A stretch of DNA of 64,000 bases from Sphaerisporangium flaviroseum (GTDB lineage: Bacteria > Actinomycetota > Actinomycetes > Streptosporangiales > Streptosporangiaceae). How positions within the stretch are numbered: position 1 is the stretch's first letter; each line of letters opens with the position of its first letter. Below the pieces are notes generated by a model. The model saw nothing but the letters and a program-made list of their open reading frames with translations, had not been told where the DNA came from and did no database searches. Positions 24,331 through 33,261 of this stretch are shown piece after piece. The translations under genes and the position numbers were made by a program. The stretch lies in assembly GCF_039537005.1 (NCBI RefSeq), contig NZ_BAAAZR010000009.1:62001-126000 (forward strand). The letters are read 5' to 3'.

Positions 24331-25146
24331 TCAGAGAGGCAGGGGCCGCAGCCTGCGCCAGGCGGCCACCCCGCACAGCGCGAATCCGGCGGCGTTGCAG
24401 ACTCCGTGGGTGGCGGCCATCCACGTCAGCGATGGGTGGGGCAGCCCGGTCGCCTCGCCCAGCGCCCAGCTCAGTGCCAGTGCCATCGTGGCCACCAGGA
24501 TCACGGCGGAGGTGGAGAGCAGGACGCGGGTCAGCCGATCGGAGACCCCGCGCCGCACCTCTGTCCATGTCAGCCAGCCGACGAGCCACATACCCGCGGT
24601 GAGTACCACCGCGCCCACCAGTTCGGCCCAGTCGCCGACGAAGTAGCCGAGCAACACCAGGGCAGTGCCGCCGGGCACTGTGAGCGCGGCGGCCGTGGAC
24701 AACGGACGTTCTCCGGTGGCGTGGCACACCAGGCCGGCCATCAGGGCGGCGGCGAATCCGGCGAAGTGGAAGTGCGCCACGGTCAGTGCGAGGATGTAGG
24801 GCTCGAAGCCGAGCAGCCAGTGGCCCGCACGCTCCCACACCAGCGACAGGCCCGCGACGGCCGGGGTCGCCAGCGCGGTGAGCACCGCCACCTCGCGCGG
24901 AGCCAACGACCGGTGGCGCCACGCCCGCATGGCGGCGTGCGAGGCGAGGGTCAGCGTCGCCGTCGCGTAGACGATGGCGAGCACCATCGCGGCCGTCCCC
25001 CGAGGAAGCCAGAGGGAGCCCGCGCCCGGGACAGCGCCCGCGACCCACACCAGCCTGACCCAGGGCGGCGTATCGATCAGCCTCAGCCCGGCCGGCACCA
25101 CGACCAGCATCCCCATCATGATGATGACGTTCACCAGGGTGGTCAT
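24331..25146 (-). CDS. YndJ-like polytopic membrane protein
   Basis: 271 residues, about eight hydrophobic helices with little loop sequence. The segment TVAHFHFAGFAAALMAGL, holding two His in a helix, and the last helix MAATHGVCNAAGFALCG are characteristic of the YndJ family. A strong GGAGGCG precedes the ATG at 25146. Transcribed with the DUF1990 gene. A perfect dyad sits immediately upstream. Function of the family is unknown; the buried His residues hint at metal or haem binding (inference). Confidence 0.8.
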   Translation of the reverse strand: MTTLVNVIIMMGMLVVVPAGLRLIDTPPWVRLVWVAGAVPGAGSLWLPRGTAAMVLAIVYATATLTLASHAAMRAWRHRSLAPREVAVLTALATPAVAGLSLVWERAGHWLLGFEPYILALTVAHFHFAGFAAALMAGLVCHATGERPLSTAAALTVPGGTALVLLGYFVGDWAELVGAVVLTAGMWLVGWLTWTEVRRGVSDRLTRVLLSTSAVILVATMALALSWALGEATGLPHPSLTWMAATHGVCNAAGFALCGVAAWRRLRPLPL

Positions 25147-25156
25147 GGCGCCTCCG

Positions 25157-25172
25157 GTTGAACACGTTCAAC
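25157..25172. promoter_or_regulatory. perfect dyad upstream of the YndJ-like gene
   Basis: GTTGAAC-AC-GTTCAAC is a perfect inverted repeat 11 bases before the start codon. The size and symmetry suit a TetR- or MarR-type operator. The MerR-type gene 270 bases away is the only regulator close by. Confidence 0.5.
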
Positions 25173-25383
25173 TCGAACCCATCGAAGGGTATCAGCGGCT
25201 TGCCGCCGGCGGGAGGCCGCTCGCGAACCCGGCTCACGCCGTGCCATCCGCGGCACGATGGGAGCCGGCACGGTGATCGGGTGGAACCCGATGCCGATGG
25301 TCACGTCAAGCCCGCGGCGCCGCTGGGTGGCCTTCAAGTGCTCCATTGAAGCTACACGTGGAGGCTTTCCGCGCAGCAGGAGG

Positions 25384-25396
25384 CCTCTACTAGAGG
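25384..25396. promoter_or_regulatory. dyad upstream of the double-MerR gene
   Basis: CCTCTA-C-TAGAGG, 50 bases upstream of the MerR-type start codon. Possible autoregulatory operator; the -35/-10 boxes are not clear. Apart from the two dyads the 299-base gap 25147-25445 holds nothing I can support. Confidence 0.4.
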
Positions 25397-25445
25397 TCTG
25401 GGGGGATAACCTTCAAATCGCAGCCGTCACCGGGAAGGCGTACCG

Positions 25446-26195
25446 ATGAGCCGTGAGGAAGCAGGGCTTCGCCCCATCGATCTGGCGCGAACGGCAGGCA
25501 TCTCCACCCAGCAGATCCGCAACTACGCGGACGCCGGCATCCTGCCTCCGGCCCCGCGGAGCCCTGCCGGTTACCGCAGGTTCGGCGTCGCCCACCGCCG
25601 GGCCCTGCTGACGTACCGGGCCCTGGCGAGGGGCTACGGGTGGGACACCGCTCGAGCGATCATGCAGGCGGTCCATGCCGGAGATCTCCCACTGGCGCTC
25701 ACCCTGGTGGACGCCGCCCATGCCATGCTGCACGAACAACGGCTCTCGCTCCAGGCGACGGGCGAAGCGCTCGAAGCGGTCGCGGAGGAGACCCCGGACG
25801 CCTCGGCGCCGCCGCGGTCGGGCATGCGCATCGGAGAGGTGGCCGCCTCCCTCGGTGTGCGCGCATCCGCTCTGCGCGTATGGGAGTCCGCCGGCCTGCT
25901 GACTCCCGGACGTGAGCCGGGCACCGGGTACCGCCGCTTCGGTTCGGCCGACGTCCGGGACGCACGGATGATCAACATGCTGCGGCAGGGCCGTTACCCC
26001 CTGTCCCAGATCCAGCCTGTCCTCGACGGCCTGCGCCGGACCGGCAGCAGTGACGCTCTGCGCGCGGCCATCGCGCAACGCCGCGAGGGGCTGCACCAGC
26101 GAGCGACCGCCATGCTGGAAGGAGCCGGCCACCTGCACCACTACGTCACAGGCGAAGATCAGGCCGCCGGCGACGCGCCTCGTCACGGCCGGTGA
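25446..26195 (+). CDS. MerR-family regulator with two DNA-binding domains (TioE-like)
   Basis: 249 residues. Two separate MerR winged-helix domains are visible: residues about 9-60 (RPIDLARTAGISTQQIRNY, GYRRFG) and about 127-175 (RIGEVAASLGVRASALRVWE, GYRRFG again), joined by a helical linker. Such double-HTH MerR proteins are known in actinomycetes (TioE group). No Cys cluster for metal sensing is seen, so a small-molecule or structural signal is likelier. GGGAAGG precedes the ATG. Diverges from YndJ/DUF1990. Confidence 0.85.
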   Translation: MSREEAGLRPIDLARTAGISTQQIRNYADAGILPPAPRSPAGYRRFGVAHRRALLTYRALARGYGWDTARAIMQAVHAGDLPLALTLVDAAHAMLHEQRLSLQATGEALEAVAEETPDASAPPRSGMRIGEVAASLGVRASALRVWESAGLLTPGREPGTGYRRFGSADVRDARMINMLRQGRYPLSQIQPVLDGLRRTGSSDALRAAIAQRREGLHQRATAMLEGAGHLHHYVTGEDQAAGDAPRHGR

Positions 26196-26434
26196 GGCCT
26201 GCCCGGATATGGAGGGTGACAAGCGTCCGGCCCGGTCAAGGCGCGATGAAGTTAGCGCAGACCCCGGCAAAAGGCGTCTTCGATCGTATTTATCGGCATT
26301 AGCCCGGCAATCATGAGTTATGGCAGTCGCAGGGTTCATGCCGACCTATTGATCTTCACCGGAGGAATGTGGCCCTGGACCTCGGCGAACCGGGTGCCGG
26401 CTGCCCGGCGGTGTGAAGGAAGGACGCGATCACG

Positions 26435-27655
26435 ATGGCCGGCACCACTGATCGTTCCCAAGGGAGGGTCTCCCACCAGGCGGTGGCGCCGATGACCGGA
26501 TCGCCTGCCTCGCGCCGCGGCCATCCCCGGCTCACCGTGGGGATGGAGGAGGAGTTCGTGCTCATCGATCCGCGGACCGGGCGGGCGCGGCCCACGGCCG
26601 AGCAGGTTCTGCGCCGCATCCCCGGGCCGCTCGCCACCCAGGTGGTACCCGAGCTGACCCGCTTCCAGATCGAGACCAACACCCCTGTCAGAACCGATCT
26701 GCGGCGGCTCGCGGCCGATCTGCTGGAACTGCGGACCGTCACCTCCGCCGCGGCGGCGAGCGTGGGGGCGGGCCTGGCCGCCTGCGGCACCTGCCTCGCG
26801 GGCGTCGCGGGCATGCCGCCGCTGACGTCCTCGCCTCGCTACCTGCACATGTACCAGCACTTTCGAGCCCTGCTGCACGGCCAGGCAGCGTGCGGCTGCC
26901 ACGTCCACATCGGGATCGCCGACCGTGAGGAGGCGATCCAGGTGAGCAACCACGTGCGTCCCTGGCTTCCGCTGCTGCTGGCCCTCACGGTGAACTCCCC
27001 GATCGCCGACGGGATGGACACCGGATACGCCAGCTGGCGGGCGATCCTGTGGGCGCGGTGGCCCAGCGCCGGGCCGCCGCCGCTGTTCTCCTCGGCCGAG
27101 CACTACGAAGCCCTGGTCGACTCCCTGTACGCCACTGGGGCCATCCTCGACAGGGCAATGGTGTACTGGCTGGTCAGGCCGTCCGACCACCTGCCGACCC
27201 TGGAGTTCCGCACCGCCGACACCTGCGCGACGGTCGAGGAGGCGATCATGCTGGCCGCGCTGATCCGGGCGCTGGCCTCCACCGCGCTGGCCGACGTGCG
27301 GAGAGGCGTCGCCGCCCCGCAGGTCCACCAGACCCCGCTGTGCGCCGCCTACTGGCGAGCGGCTCGCGACGGCATGGAAGGCGACTGCGTCGACCTGCTG
27401 TCCGGCCGCCGGATGCCGACCTGGCACCTGGTCAGGCAGCTGCTGGCGAAGGTGTGCCACAGCCTGGAGGACAGCGGCGACCTGGCCCTGGTGACCGCCG
27501 TGCTGCACCGGCTGCGGTGTGGCGGCTCCGGCGCCGCCCGCCAGCGCGCCGCCTACAACCGCCGCCGGCGGCTGGCCGACGTCGCGGATCTGCTCCTGCG
27601 GCAGACGCTGGCCATCCCCAACTTCCCCGATCGCCCGTACGTTCCCCGCGGCTGA
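26435..27655 (+). CDS. carboxylate-amine ligase, glutamate-cysteine ligase type 2 (YbdK/GCS2)
   Basis: 406 residues with the family's N-terminal VGMEEEFVLID, the middle CGCHVHIGIADREEAI and LEFRTADTC. GCS2-type enzymes join glutamate to an amino-thiol or amine with ATP; many actinobacterial copies have unproved substrates because these organisms use mycothiol. It is followed 57 bases later by a CDGSH protein. The 239 bases before it show only the ribosome binding site GAAGGAAGG. Confidence 0.85.
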   Translation: MAGTTDRSQGRVSHQAVAPMTGSPASRRGHPRLTVGMEEEFVLIDPRTGRARPTAEQVLRRIPGPLATQVVPELTRFQIETNTPVRTDLRRLAADLLELRTVTSAAAASVGAGLAACGTCLAGVAGMPPLTSSPRYLHMYQHFRALLHGQAACGCHVHIGIADREEAIQVSNHVRPWLPLLLALTVNSPIADGMDTGYASWRAILWARWPSAGPPPLFSSAEHYEALVDSLYATGAILDRAMVYWLVRPSDHLPTLEFRTADTCATVEEAIMLAALIRALASTALADVRRGVAAPQVHQTPLCAAYWRAARDGMEGDCVDLLSGRRMPTWHLVRQLLAKVCHSLEDSGDLALVTAVLHRLRCGGSGAARQRAAYNRRRRLADVADLLLRQTLAIPNFPDRPYVPRG

Positions 27656-27711
27656 CGATCGCCGGCCGTCCCGGCGCGTTTGCCGGTACGTGGCTCGGGC
27701 ACGGTGCGTGG

Positions 27712-27945
27712 ATGCCGGAGCGGAGTGAGACTGAGGACCTGGTCACGGTCACGCCATGCGAGGACGGCCCGCTTCTCGTACGGGGGCCGTTCGCGTTGAC
27801 GACTCAGGACGGGCGGGCGATCGACCCGGGCAGGGCGACCGTGGCGCTGTGCCGTTGTGGCCGCTCATCGGTCAAGCCGTTCTGCGACGGCTCGCACAAG
27901 GCGACCGGGTTCCGGGCGCCGAGCGGGCCCGACGAGCCCGGCTGA
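27712..27945 (+). CDS. CDGSH-type [2Fe-2S] iron-sulfur protein
   Basis: 77 residues with the full cluster-binding motif CRCGRSSVKPFCDGSH (three Cys and one His, residues about 48-63). CDGSH proteins carry a redox-active, acid-labile 2Fe-2S cluster. In actinobacteria they often lie beside haem-oxygenase-like iron proteins, as here (convergent gene at 28176-29183). Cytoplasmic; partner unknown. Confidence 0.9.
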   Translation: MPERSETEDLVTVTPCEDGPLLVRGPFALTTQDGRAIDPGRATVALCRCGRSSVKPFCDGSHKATGFRAPSGPDEPG

Positions 27946-27959
27946 CCGTTACGGCGGAG

Positions 27960-28179
27960 CAGGCGAGGAGAGTGGGCGGCCGTCCTGAGGACGTCGTCGG
28001 GGCGCACGTGTCGGACCAGTCCACGTCAGAGACCGGCGTGCCGGGCGAAGAGCTCGTCCGGCGAGCCGTCCACCACGGACCCGGACGCTGCGGCCCAGCC
28101 GCCGCAGGTAGGCGGTCGGCTCGCCCGGATCCGCCTCGTGCTCCCAGCGCAGGGGGAGCACGTAGGAGAGAACCATCAT
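27960..28179 (-). pseudogene. decayed family 2 glycosyltransferase, 5' fragment
   Basis: ATG at 28179 overlaps the stop of the upstream iron-protein gene (ATGA). The first 30 codons read VLSYVLPLRWEHEADPGEP and YLRRLGR, like the start of an actinobacterial GT2. Near 28090 the family continuation SVVDGSPDELFARHAGL appears in another frame and then hits TGA. A third frame gives RHVRPDDVLRTA. So at least two frame breaks and loss of the remainder are visible. Assignment rests on recognisable motifs, not on a search. Confidence 0.6.
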
Positions 28180-29183
28180 GAGCGCCCCGCCACCAGATCC
28201 GTCCTGGCCAGTGAGGAGGTCTCACCTCGCCAGCAGCCGATGAGGTGCTCGGCGAAGAGCCGTTCCAGGGTCAGGGCGCAGTCGGCGCCGTAGAGCACGT
28301 CACCGGTCAGACCGGGATGGGCGATCGCGAAGCCACCGCACATGTCATGGACGGCGATCTGCTCGTGGACGGCGTCGGCCTGCACGTGTTCGTCGTAGAA
28401 GCGGGTGGCCTCCGCGTCGCCGCCCAGCCGCCGCAGCCCACGGGAGTACCGCATGTTGGGCAGGGACGAGGTCATCTCCAACGCCGCCAGGTGGCCCAGC
28501 AGCGCGCCACGCCACCGGCGATGGAGGCCGAACAGGGACATGACGTTGGAGATCGCCAGGGTTATCGCCGGCACCCTGTCGAGGTAGGCGCCGTAGGAGT
28601 CGTCCAGCTCGAGCCGGCGCATGGTGGCCCGGAACAGCTCCGAATGCATCCGCTGCAGGCGCCCGCCGCCGTACTCGTCGGCCTGGATCTCCACCAGGGC
28701 GGCCTTGGGACGGCCGTGCAGCCGCGGGATCGCCCAGGTGTGCGGGTCGGCCTCCTTGAGGTGGTAGATCGACCGGTGCACGACGAACTCGCGGAACTGC
28801 TCGAGATCGGCCTCCCGCTGGAGGAACTTCGAAAGGGAAGGGCCCTTGTCGGCGGCGATCGCCAACTCGGTCAGCGCCGGTCTCACGGCGGCCGGGGGGA
28901 CCGCGGATGGGCGCGGCACGACCTGGGCCAGGCCGTCTTCGAAGCGCCGTTCCAGGATCCGCCGCATCGCCAGCAGCGACGGGTTCCACTCCCAGCGCTC
29001 GTCCACGCCGTCGATGCCCTGGTAGTGCAGCTCGTAGCAGACGAAGAGCGCGAGTTGCAGATCGCCGTCGTGCAGCGGTGCGCCGGTCGCGCGGACCGGC
29101 GACGGGTCGAAGTCGTGCGGCGGCCGGGCCAGCTGTTCGAAGAGCCGGGTGGTGATCGGACCTCGGGAAAGGGGCAACCGCAT
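28176..29183 (-). CDS. iron-containing redox enzyme family (haem-oxygenase-like fold) protein
   Basis: 335 residues, largely helical. LVEIQADEYGGGRLQRMHSELF and EHVQADAVHEQIAVHDMCGG carry the Glu/His residues typical of haem-oxygenase-like di-iron proteins (Haem_oxygenas_2). Such enzymes do oxidative chemistry with a di-iron centre; this member's substrate is unknown. It faces the CDGSH gene and overlaps the start of the decayed glycosyltransferase. The 297 bases upstream (29184-29480) are a divergent promoter region in which I see no clear motif. Confidence 0.8.
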   Translation of the reverse strand: MRLPLSRGPITTRLFEQLARPPHDFDPSPVRATGAPLHDGDLQLALFVCYELHYQGIDGVDERWEWNPSLLAMRRILERRFEDGLAQVVPRPSAVPPAAVRPALTELAIAADKGPSLSKFLQREADLEQFREFVVHRSIYHLKEADPHTWAIPRLHGRPKAALVEIQADEYGGGRLQRMHSELFRATMRRLELDDSYGAYLDRVPAITLAISNVMSLFGLHRRWRGALLGHLAALEMTSSLPNMRYSRGLRRLGGDAEATRFYDEHVQADAVHEQIAVHDMCGGFAIAHPGLTGDVLYGADCALTLERLFAEHLIGCWRGETSSLARTDLVAGRS

Positions 29184-29480
29184 CAGACGCTCCAGGTGAC
29201 TCAGATGATCGGCGGCCTCCTATACCCGGACCGGGAGCGGCAAACCCGTCGGCCGTCCCGAAGAAGCGGTGCCTCTCGCACCGCCGGCGGGCCGGCGGAT
29301 CGCACGGTTTGCGGCGTGGCATCCGGGGCAGCCACCGGCGCCGCAATGTCAGGGGTCGCACTCCGCCGGCCCTCAAAGCCACGATAAAAGGTATTCGACA
29401 AGAGGAGCTGGTAGATGCGTTGATTGACGAGACCTGACGCGCTTGGGGGAGCGTGCGAACGGCTGCCGGAAAGGACGCCT

Positions 29481-31433
29481 GTGGGTAAGAGACGGGGGCC
29501 GGCGACGAGCGCGGGCGAAGACGATCTCCAGCTGTCGCTGCTGGCGGGTGAACACGCCCTGTTCGCGCGGGGCGACCTGGGAACCGGCCGTAAGTGGTTC
29601 GACGCGGCCTACCGCGAGGCCGAGCGCCGCGACGACGGTGTGGCGACCGCGTCCGCCGCGCTGGGCCTCAGCGGGTTGTGGGTCCACGAGCACCGCACGG
29701 CCGCGGACGAGGCCATGGTACGGGTCCGCCAGCGCCACGCGCTGTCGCTGATCGACCCGCGCTCCCCGCTGGCGCTGCGGCTTCGGGCCAGACTGGCCGC
29801 CGAGGAGGCCTTCCGCACGGGCGACCACGCGGAGATCCTGGCCATGGTGCCGGAGGCGCGGCGCGCCGGTGACGTGGTGGCGCTGGTCGAGACCCTGAGA
29901 TTGGCCCACAACTGCGTGACCGGACCTGAGCACGGGGCGCTGCGGTCGGAACTGGCCGGGGAACTGATCGGTGAGGCGACCCGCACCAACCGGCGCGCGG
30001 ACCTGCTGATGGGGCTGCTGTGGCGGACCGTCGACCTGTTCCTCGAGGCGGACCCGCACTCCGAACGGGCCCTTGGGGAACTGCGTTCCCTGCTGGCGAG
30101 GGAGGACCACCTGGCGGTCGGGTTCGTCGTCAGCGGCATCGAAGTGATGCTGAGCATCAGGGGGGGCCGGTTGGCGGAGGCCGAGGCGCTGGCCTCCGCC
30201 TGCGCCGAGCGTGGGGCGGCGGCCGATGACCCCACCACCAGGGCACGGTACGTCGGCCACATAGGAACCATCCGCTGGTACCAGGGCCGTCTGGGCGAGC
30301 TTGTCCCGACGCTGTCGGAGCTGGTGAACTCGCCGATGCTGGGTGCGAGGGACAACTCCTACTTCGCGGTCCTGGCCGTGGCGGCCGCGACCGCAGGAGA
30401 CCGGCGCCTGGCGGCGAGCATGCTGGCCCGGCTGTGCGGCCGTGACCTGGCGGAGGTGCCGCGATCGGGCAGCTGGCTGGTGACGATGTACGGAGTGGTG
30501 GAGGCGGCGCATCTGCTCGAAGAGGCGGAGGTCTCGGCCCAGGCGTACAGGCTTCTCGCCCCGTTCGCGCGTCTTCCGGTGCTCGCCACCTTGGGCGTCA
30601 CCTGCCTTGGGTCGGTGCACCATTCGCTCGGGGTGGCTTCCCTGACCACCGGTGATGCCACCAGGGCCGTGGACCATCTGCGGGCGGCCGTTCGCGACAA
30701 CCTGGCGCTGGGCCACTGGCCGGCCGTGGCCCTCTCGCGGGCGCGCCTCGGGCAGGCACTGGCGCTTCGCGACGGCACGCACGGCGGGGAGGCGCGACGC
30801 GAGCTCGCGCTCGCGGCCGAGGAGGCGGCGGCGCTGGGAACGGCCCTGCCGGTCGGCATGCCGCGGGAGTGGGCGCGCCGGGCGGGGAACGGTGACGCCG
30901 GCGAGGGGGCATCTCCGGTGACGTGCCGGCGCCGCGGACGGCAGTGGCAGCTGGAGATGGACGGCCGGACCGTGCTCGTCCCCCACAGCGTGGGCATGGG
31001 GCACCTGGCCATGCTCCTGGCCGATCCCGGGCGGGAGATCCCCGCCGCCGACCTGATCGCGGGCCCGGTGCCCGCCAGGGCGGCGACGCGCGTCGGGGGC
31101 GCGCCGCCGCTGGACGAGCGGTCGGTGCACGACTACAAGCGGCGGCTCTCGCAGCTGCAGGATGACATCGACGAATGCGAGTCGATGAACGAGATCGAGC
31201 GCGTGGCCGCCTTACGCGCCGAGCGTGACCGGCTGATCGACGAGGTGGCCGGCGCCACGGGCCTGGCCGGACGGCTGCGCCCCTTCACCGGCAGCCCGGA
31301 AAGGGCCCGGATCGCGGTGGGGAAGGCCATCCGGCGCGCGTTGGACGCGATCACCGCGGCCGACCCCGGCATCGGCGCCGAGTTGCGCGCGACGGTGGAG
31401 ACCGGAGCGCGCTGCTGCTACCGGGCCAGGTGA
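29481..31433 (+). CDS. large helical-repeat protein related to actinobacterial TPR regulators
   Basis: 650 residues from GTG 29481, which follows GGAAAGGA; an upstream TTG at 29424 lacks one. Residues about 10-470 form TPR-like helical hairpins. The C-terminus has a winged-helix-like part around VPHSVGMGHLAMLLADPGREIPA and then a charged coiled-coil SQLQDDIDECESMNEIERV. This resembles the C-terminal half of large AfsR/MalT-type ATP-binding regulators, but no P-loop is present. It may be a detached sensor or scaffold. Exact role unknown. Confidence 0.65.
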   Translation: MGKRRGPATSAGEDDLQLSLLAGEHALFARGDLGTGRKWFDAAYREAERRDDGVATASAALGLSGLWVHEHRTAADEAMVRVRQRHALSLIDPRSPLALRLRARLAAEEAFRTGDHAEILAMVPEARRAGDVVALVETLRLAHNCVTGPEHGALRSELAGELIGEATRTNRRADLLMGLLWRTVDLFLEADPHSERALGELRSLLAREDHLAVGFVVSGIEVMLSIRGGRLAEAEALASACAERGAAADDPTTRARYVGHIGTIRWYQGRLGELVPTLSELVNSPMLGARDNSYFAVLAVAAATAGDRRLAASMLARLCGRDLAEVPRSGSWLVTMYGVVEAAHLLEEAEVSAQAYRLLAPFARLPVLATLGVTCLGSVHHSLGVASLTTGDATRAVDHLRAAVRDNLALGHWPAVALSRARLGQALALRDGTHGGEARRELALAAEEAAALGTALPVGMPREWARRAGNGDAGEGASPVTCRRRGRQWQLEMDGRTVLVPHSVGMGHLAMLLADPGREIPAADLIAGPVPARAATRVGGAPPLDERSVHDYKRRLSQLQDDIDECESMNEIERVAALRAERDRLIDEVAGATGLAGRLRPFTGSPERARIAVGKAIRRALDAITAADPGIGAELRATVETGARCCYRAR

Positions 31434-31455
31434 CCGGCGTACCTTCATACGCCGG
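31434..31455. terminator. bidirectional terminator hairpin
   Basis: CCGGCGTA-CCTTCA-TACGCCGG is a perfect 8-bp stem immediately after the stop of the TPR-like gene, between two convergent genes. Confidence 0.6.
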
Positions 31456-31489
31456 ACACCTGACATACGGACACGCCGGGCCCTGGGGG

Positions 31490-32329
31490 TCAGCCCTTGA
31501 GGCCCGAGCGGGAGATGCCCTCGATGACCCAGCGCTGGGCGACCAGGTAGAGCAGGATCACCGGCAGGCTGGCGATCACCGCCCCGGCCATCAGCAGGTC
31601 GTAGCGGATGGTGTTGGCGCTCTGGAAGTTGCCAAGACCCGCGGGCAGCGTCAGCGCGTCCGGGCTGAGCAGCACGTAGATCGGCCAGAGGAAGTCGTTC
31701 CAGTTGGTGAGGAACGACAGCAGGAACAGCGTGACCAGCGCGGGCCTGGCCAGAGGCAGCGCGATGGTGGTGAAGATCTGCCAGCGGTTGCAGCCGTCCA
31801 GCTCGGCCGCCTCCTCCAGCTCACCGGGCAGCGTGAGGAAGAACTGCCGCAGGAAGAACACCCCGAAGCCGCCCGCCGCCGCCGGCACGATCACCGCGGG
31901 CAGGCTGTCGACCCACGCCAGCTCGTTGACGATCAGGAAGTTGGGGATCAGCAGGACCACCGGCGGGATGAACAGCGTGGCGACCACCACCGTGAAGATG
32001 GCCGTACGTCCACGGAAGCGCAGCCGCGCCAGCGCGTACGCCGCGGGGGCCGCGGTGAGCAGCACCAGGACGGCGTGGCCGGTCGCCGCGATGAGGCTGT
32101 TGGCGAACCAGGTGAGGATCGGGCTGTCGGGACTGTTCAGGATCTCCTGGTACCCGGCGACGGTGGCGGGGTCGGGAATCCACTGGGGCTCGGTGGAGCC
32201 GGCGGCCTCGCGCGTCTTGAACGAGGTCACCAGCATGTAGACGAGCGGGCTGATGTAGAGGGCGGCGACGACGGCGAGCACCAGATGGAGCAGGGATCGC
32301 CGTACGCGCAGGGTGGATGGGACGGTCAT
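31490..32329 (-). CDS. ABC sugar transporter permease, MsmG/AraQ type
   Basis: 279 residues with six helices and the EAA loop EEAAELDGCNRWQIFTTIALPL that contacts the ATPase. It overlaps the other permease by four bases and closes the arabinoside operon. No ATPase gene lies in the operon, so a shared MsmK-like ATPase elsewhere is expected, as is normal for such actinobacterial systems. Confidence 0.9.
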   Translation of the reverse strand: MTVPSTLRVRRSLLHLVLAVVAALYISPLVYMLVTSFKTREAAGSTEPQWIPDPATVAGYQEILNSPDSPILTWFANSLIAATGHAVLVLLTAAPAAYALARLRFRGRTAIFTVVVATLFIPPVVLLIPNFLIVNELAWVDSLPAVIVPAAAGGFGVFFLRQFFLTLPGELEEAAELDGCNRWQIFTTIALPLARPALVTLFLLSFLTNWNDFLWPIYVLLSPDALTLPAGLGNFQSANTIRYDLLMAGAVIASLPVILLYLVAQRWVIEGISRSGLKG

Positions 32330-33261
32330 GACTTACCCCTGACGCGGAAGGCGCCGAAGACCAGGGCGCTGGCGCACATCAGGAACCCGGCCAGGATGAA
32401 GCTCATCGCCGAGGCGGTCCCCATGTCGAACTGCCGCAGTCCGGTCTCGGCGATGAGGTAGATCGCGGTCTTGGTCTGGTCGGCGGGCGATCCGCGGGTC
32501 ATCAGGTAGGACTGGCCGAACATGTTGGCCGAGGCGAGGATCGTGGCGTTCACCACGAACACCGTCACCGGCCGCAACCCGGGCAGCGTCACCGAGCGGA
32601 ACCGCGCCAGCGGGCCCGCGCCGTCGACCATCGCCGCCTCGTACAGCTCGCGCGGGATGTCCTGCAGCCCGGCGAGGAAGATGACCGCGTTCAGCCCGAG
32701 CGTCCACCACACGGTGACCCCCACCAGCGCGATCCACGCGGGCGGCACGTCGGTGGTCCACTGCACGTCGAGGCCGAGGTAGTGGTTGACCAGGCCGATG
32801 TTCCCGTCGAGCAGGTACCGCCAGATGAATCCCACCACGGCGACGCCGAGCACGTACGGTGCGAAGTAGACGGCCCGGTAGAGGTTGCGGCCACGGAACC
32901 GGCCGTTCATCAGCAGCGCCACCAGCAGGGGCAGCAGGATGAGCAGCGGCACCGACGCCACGGTGAAGATGCCGGTCGCCCTCATCGCCATCCAGAATCG
33001 GGAGCCGTCGACGCTGCCGGGGTCGAACAGGTCGGCGTAGTTGCCCGCCCCCACGAACGGCTTGGCCGGGAGGTTGATGTCCCATTCGTGCAGGCTGGTC
33101 CAGAACCCGAACCCGATCGGCAGCGCCATGAAGACGGCGAACAGCACCAGGTAGGGCGCCAGGAAGACGTACGGCGTCCAGGGCCGCATCCGTGGCGTGG
33201 CCCTCGAGGGAGCGGCCGGGGCCGCTCCCTCGAGGTAGTCCGGACGGGTGAGCAGGCTCAC
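32326..33261 (-). CDS. ABC sugar transporter permease, MsmF/AraP type
   Basis: 311 residues, six helices and the EAA loop LYEAAMVDGAGPLARFRSVT. The N-terminal 25 residues are cytoplasmic. Four-base overlaps with both neighbours. Works with the permease at 31490-32329 and the lipoprotein at 33258-34598. Confidence 0.9.
   Translation of the reverse strand: MSLLTRPDYLEGAAPAAPSRATPRMRPWTPYVFLAPYLVLFAVFMALPIGFGFWTSLHEWDINLPAKPFVGAGNYADLFDPGSVDGSRFWMAMRATGIFTVASVPLLILLPLLVALLMNGRFRGRNLYRAVYFAPYVLGVAVVGFIWRYLLDGNIGLVNHYLGLDVQWTTDVPPAWIALVGVTVWWTLGLNAVIFLAGLQDIPRELYEAAMVDGAGPLARFRSVTLPGLRPVTVFVVNATILASANMFGQSYLMTRGSPADQTKTAIYLIAETGLRQFDMGTASAMSFILAGFLMCASALVFGAFRVRGKS

Noticed and set aside
26313..26495. 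60-codon ORF before the GshA-like gene
   Set aside because: Overlaps the ligase start in another frame and has random-like composition; a leader peptide cannot be excluded but nothing supports it.
29201..29401. 66-codon minus-strand ORF upstream of the haem-oxygenase-like gene
   Set aside because: TTG start without ribosome binding site, Arg/Pro-rich composition and no recognisable motif.
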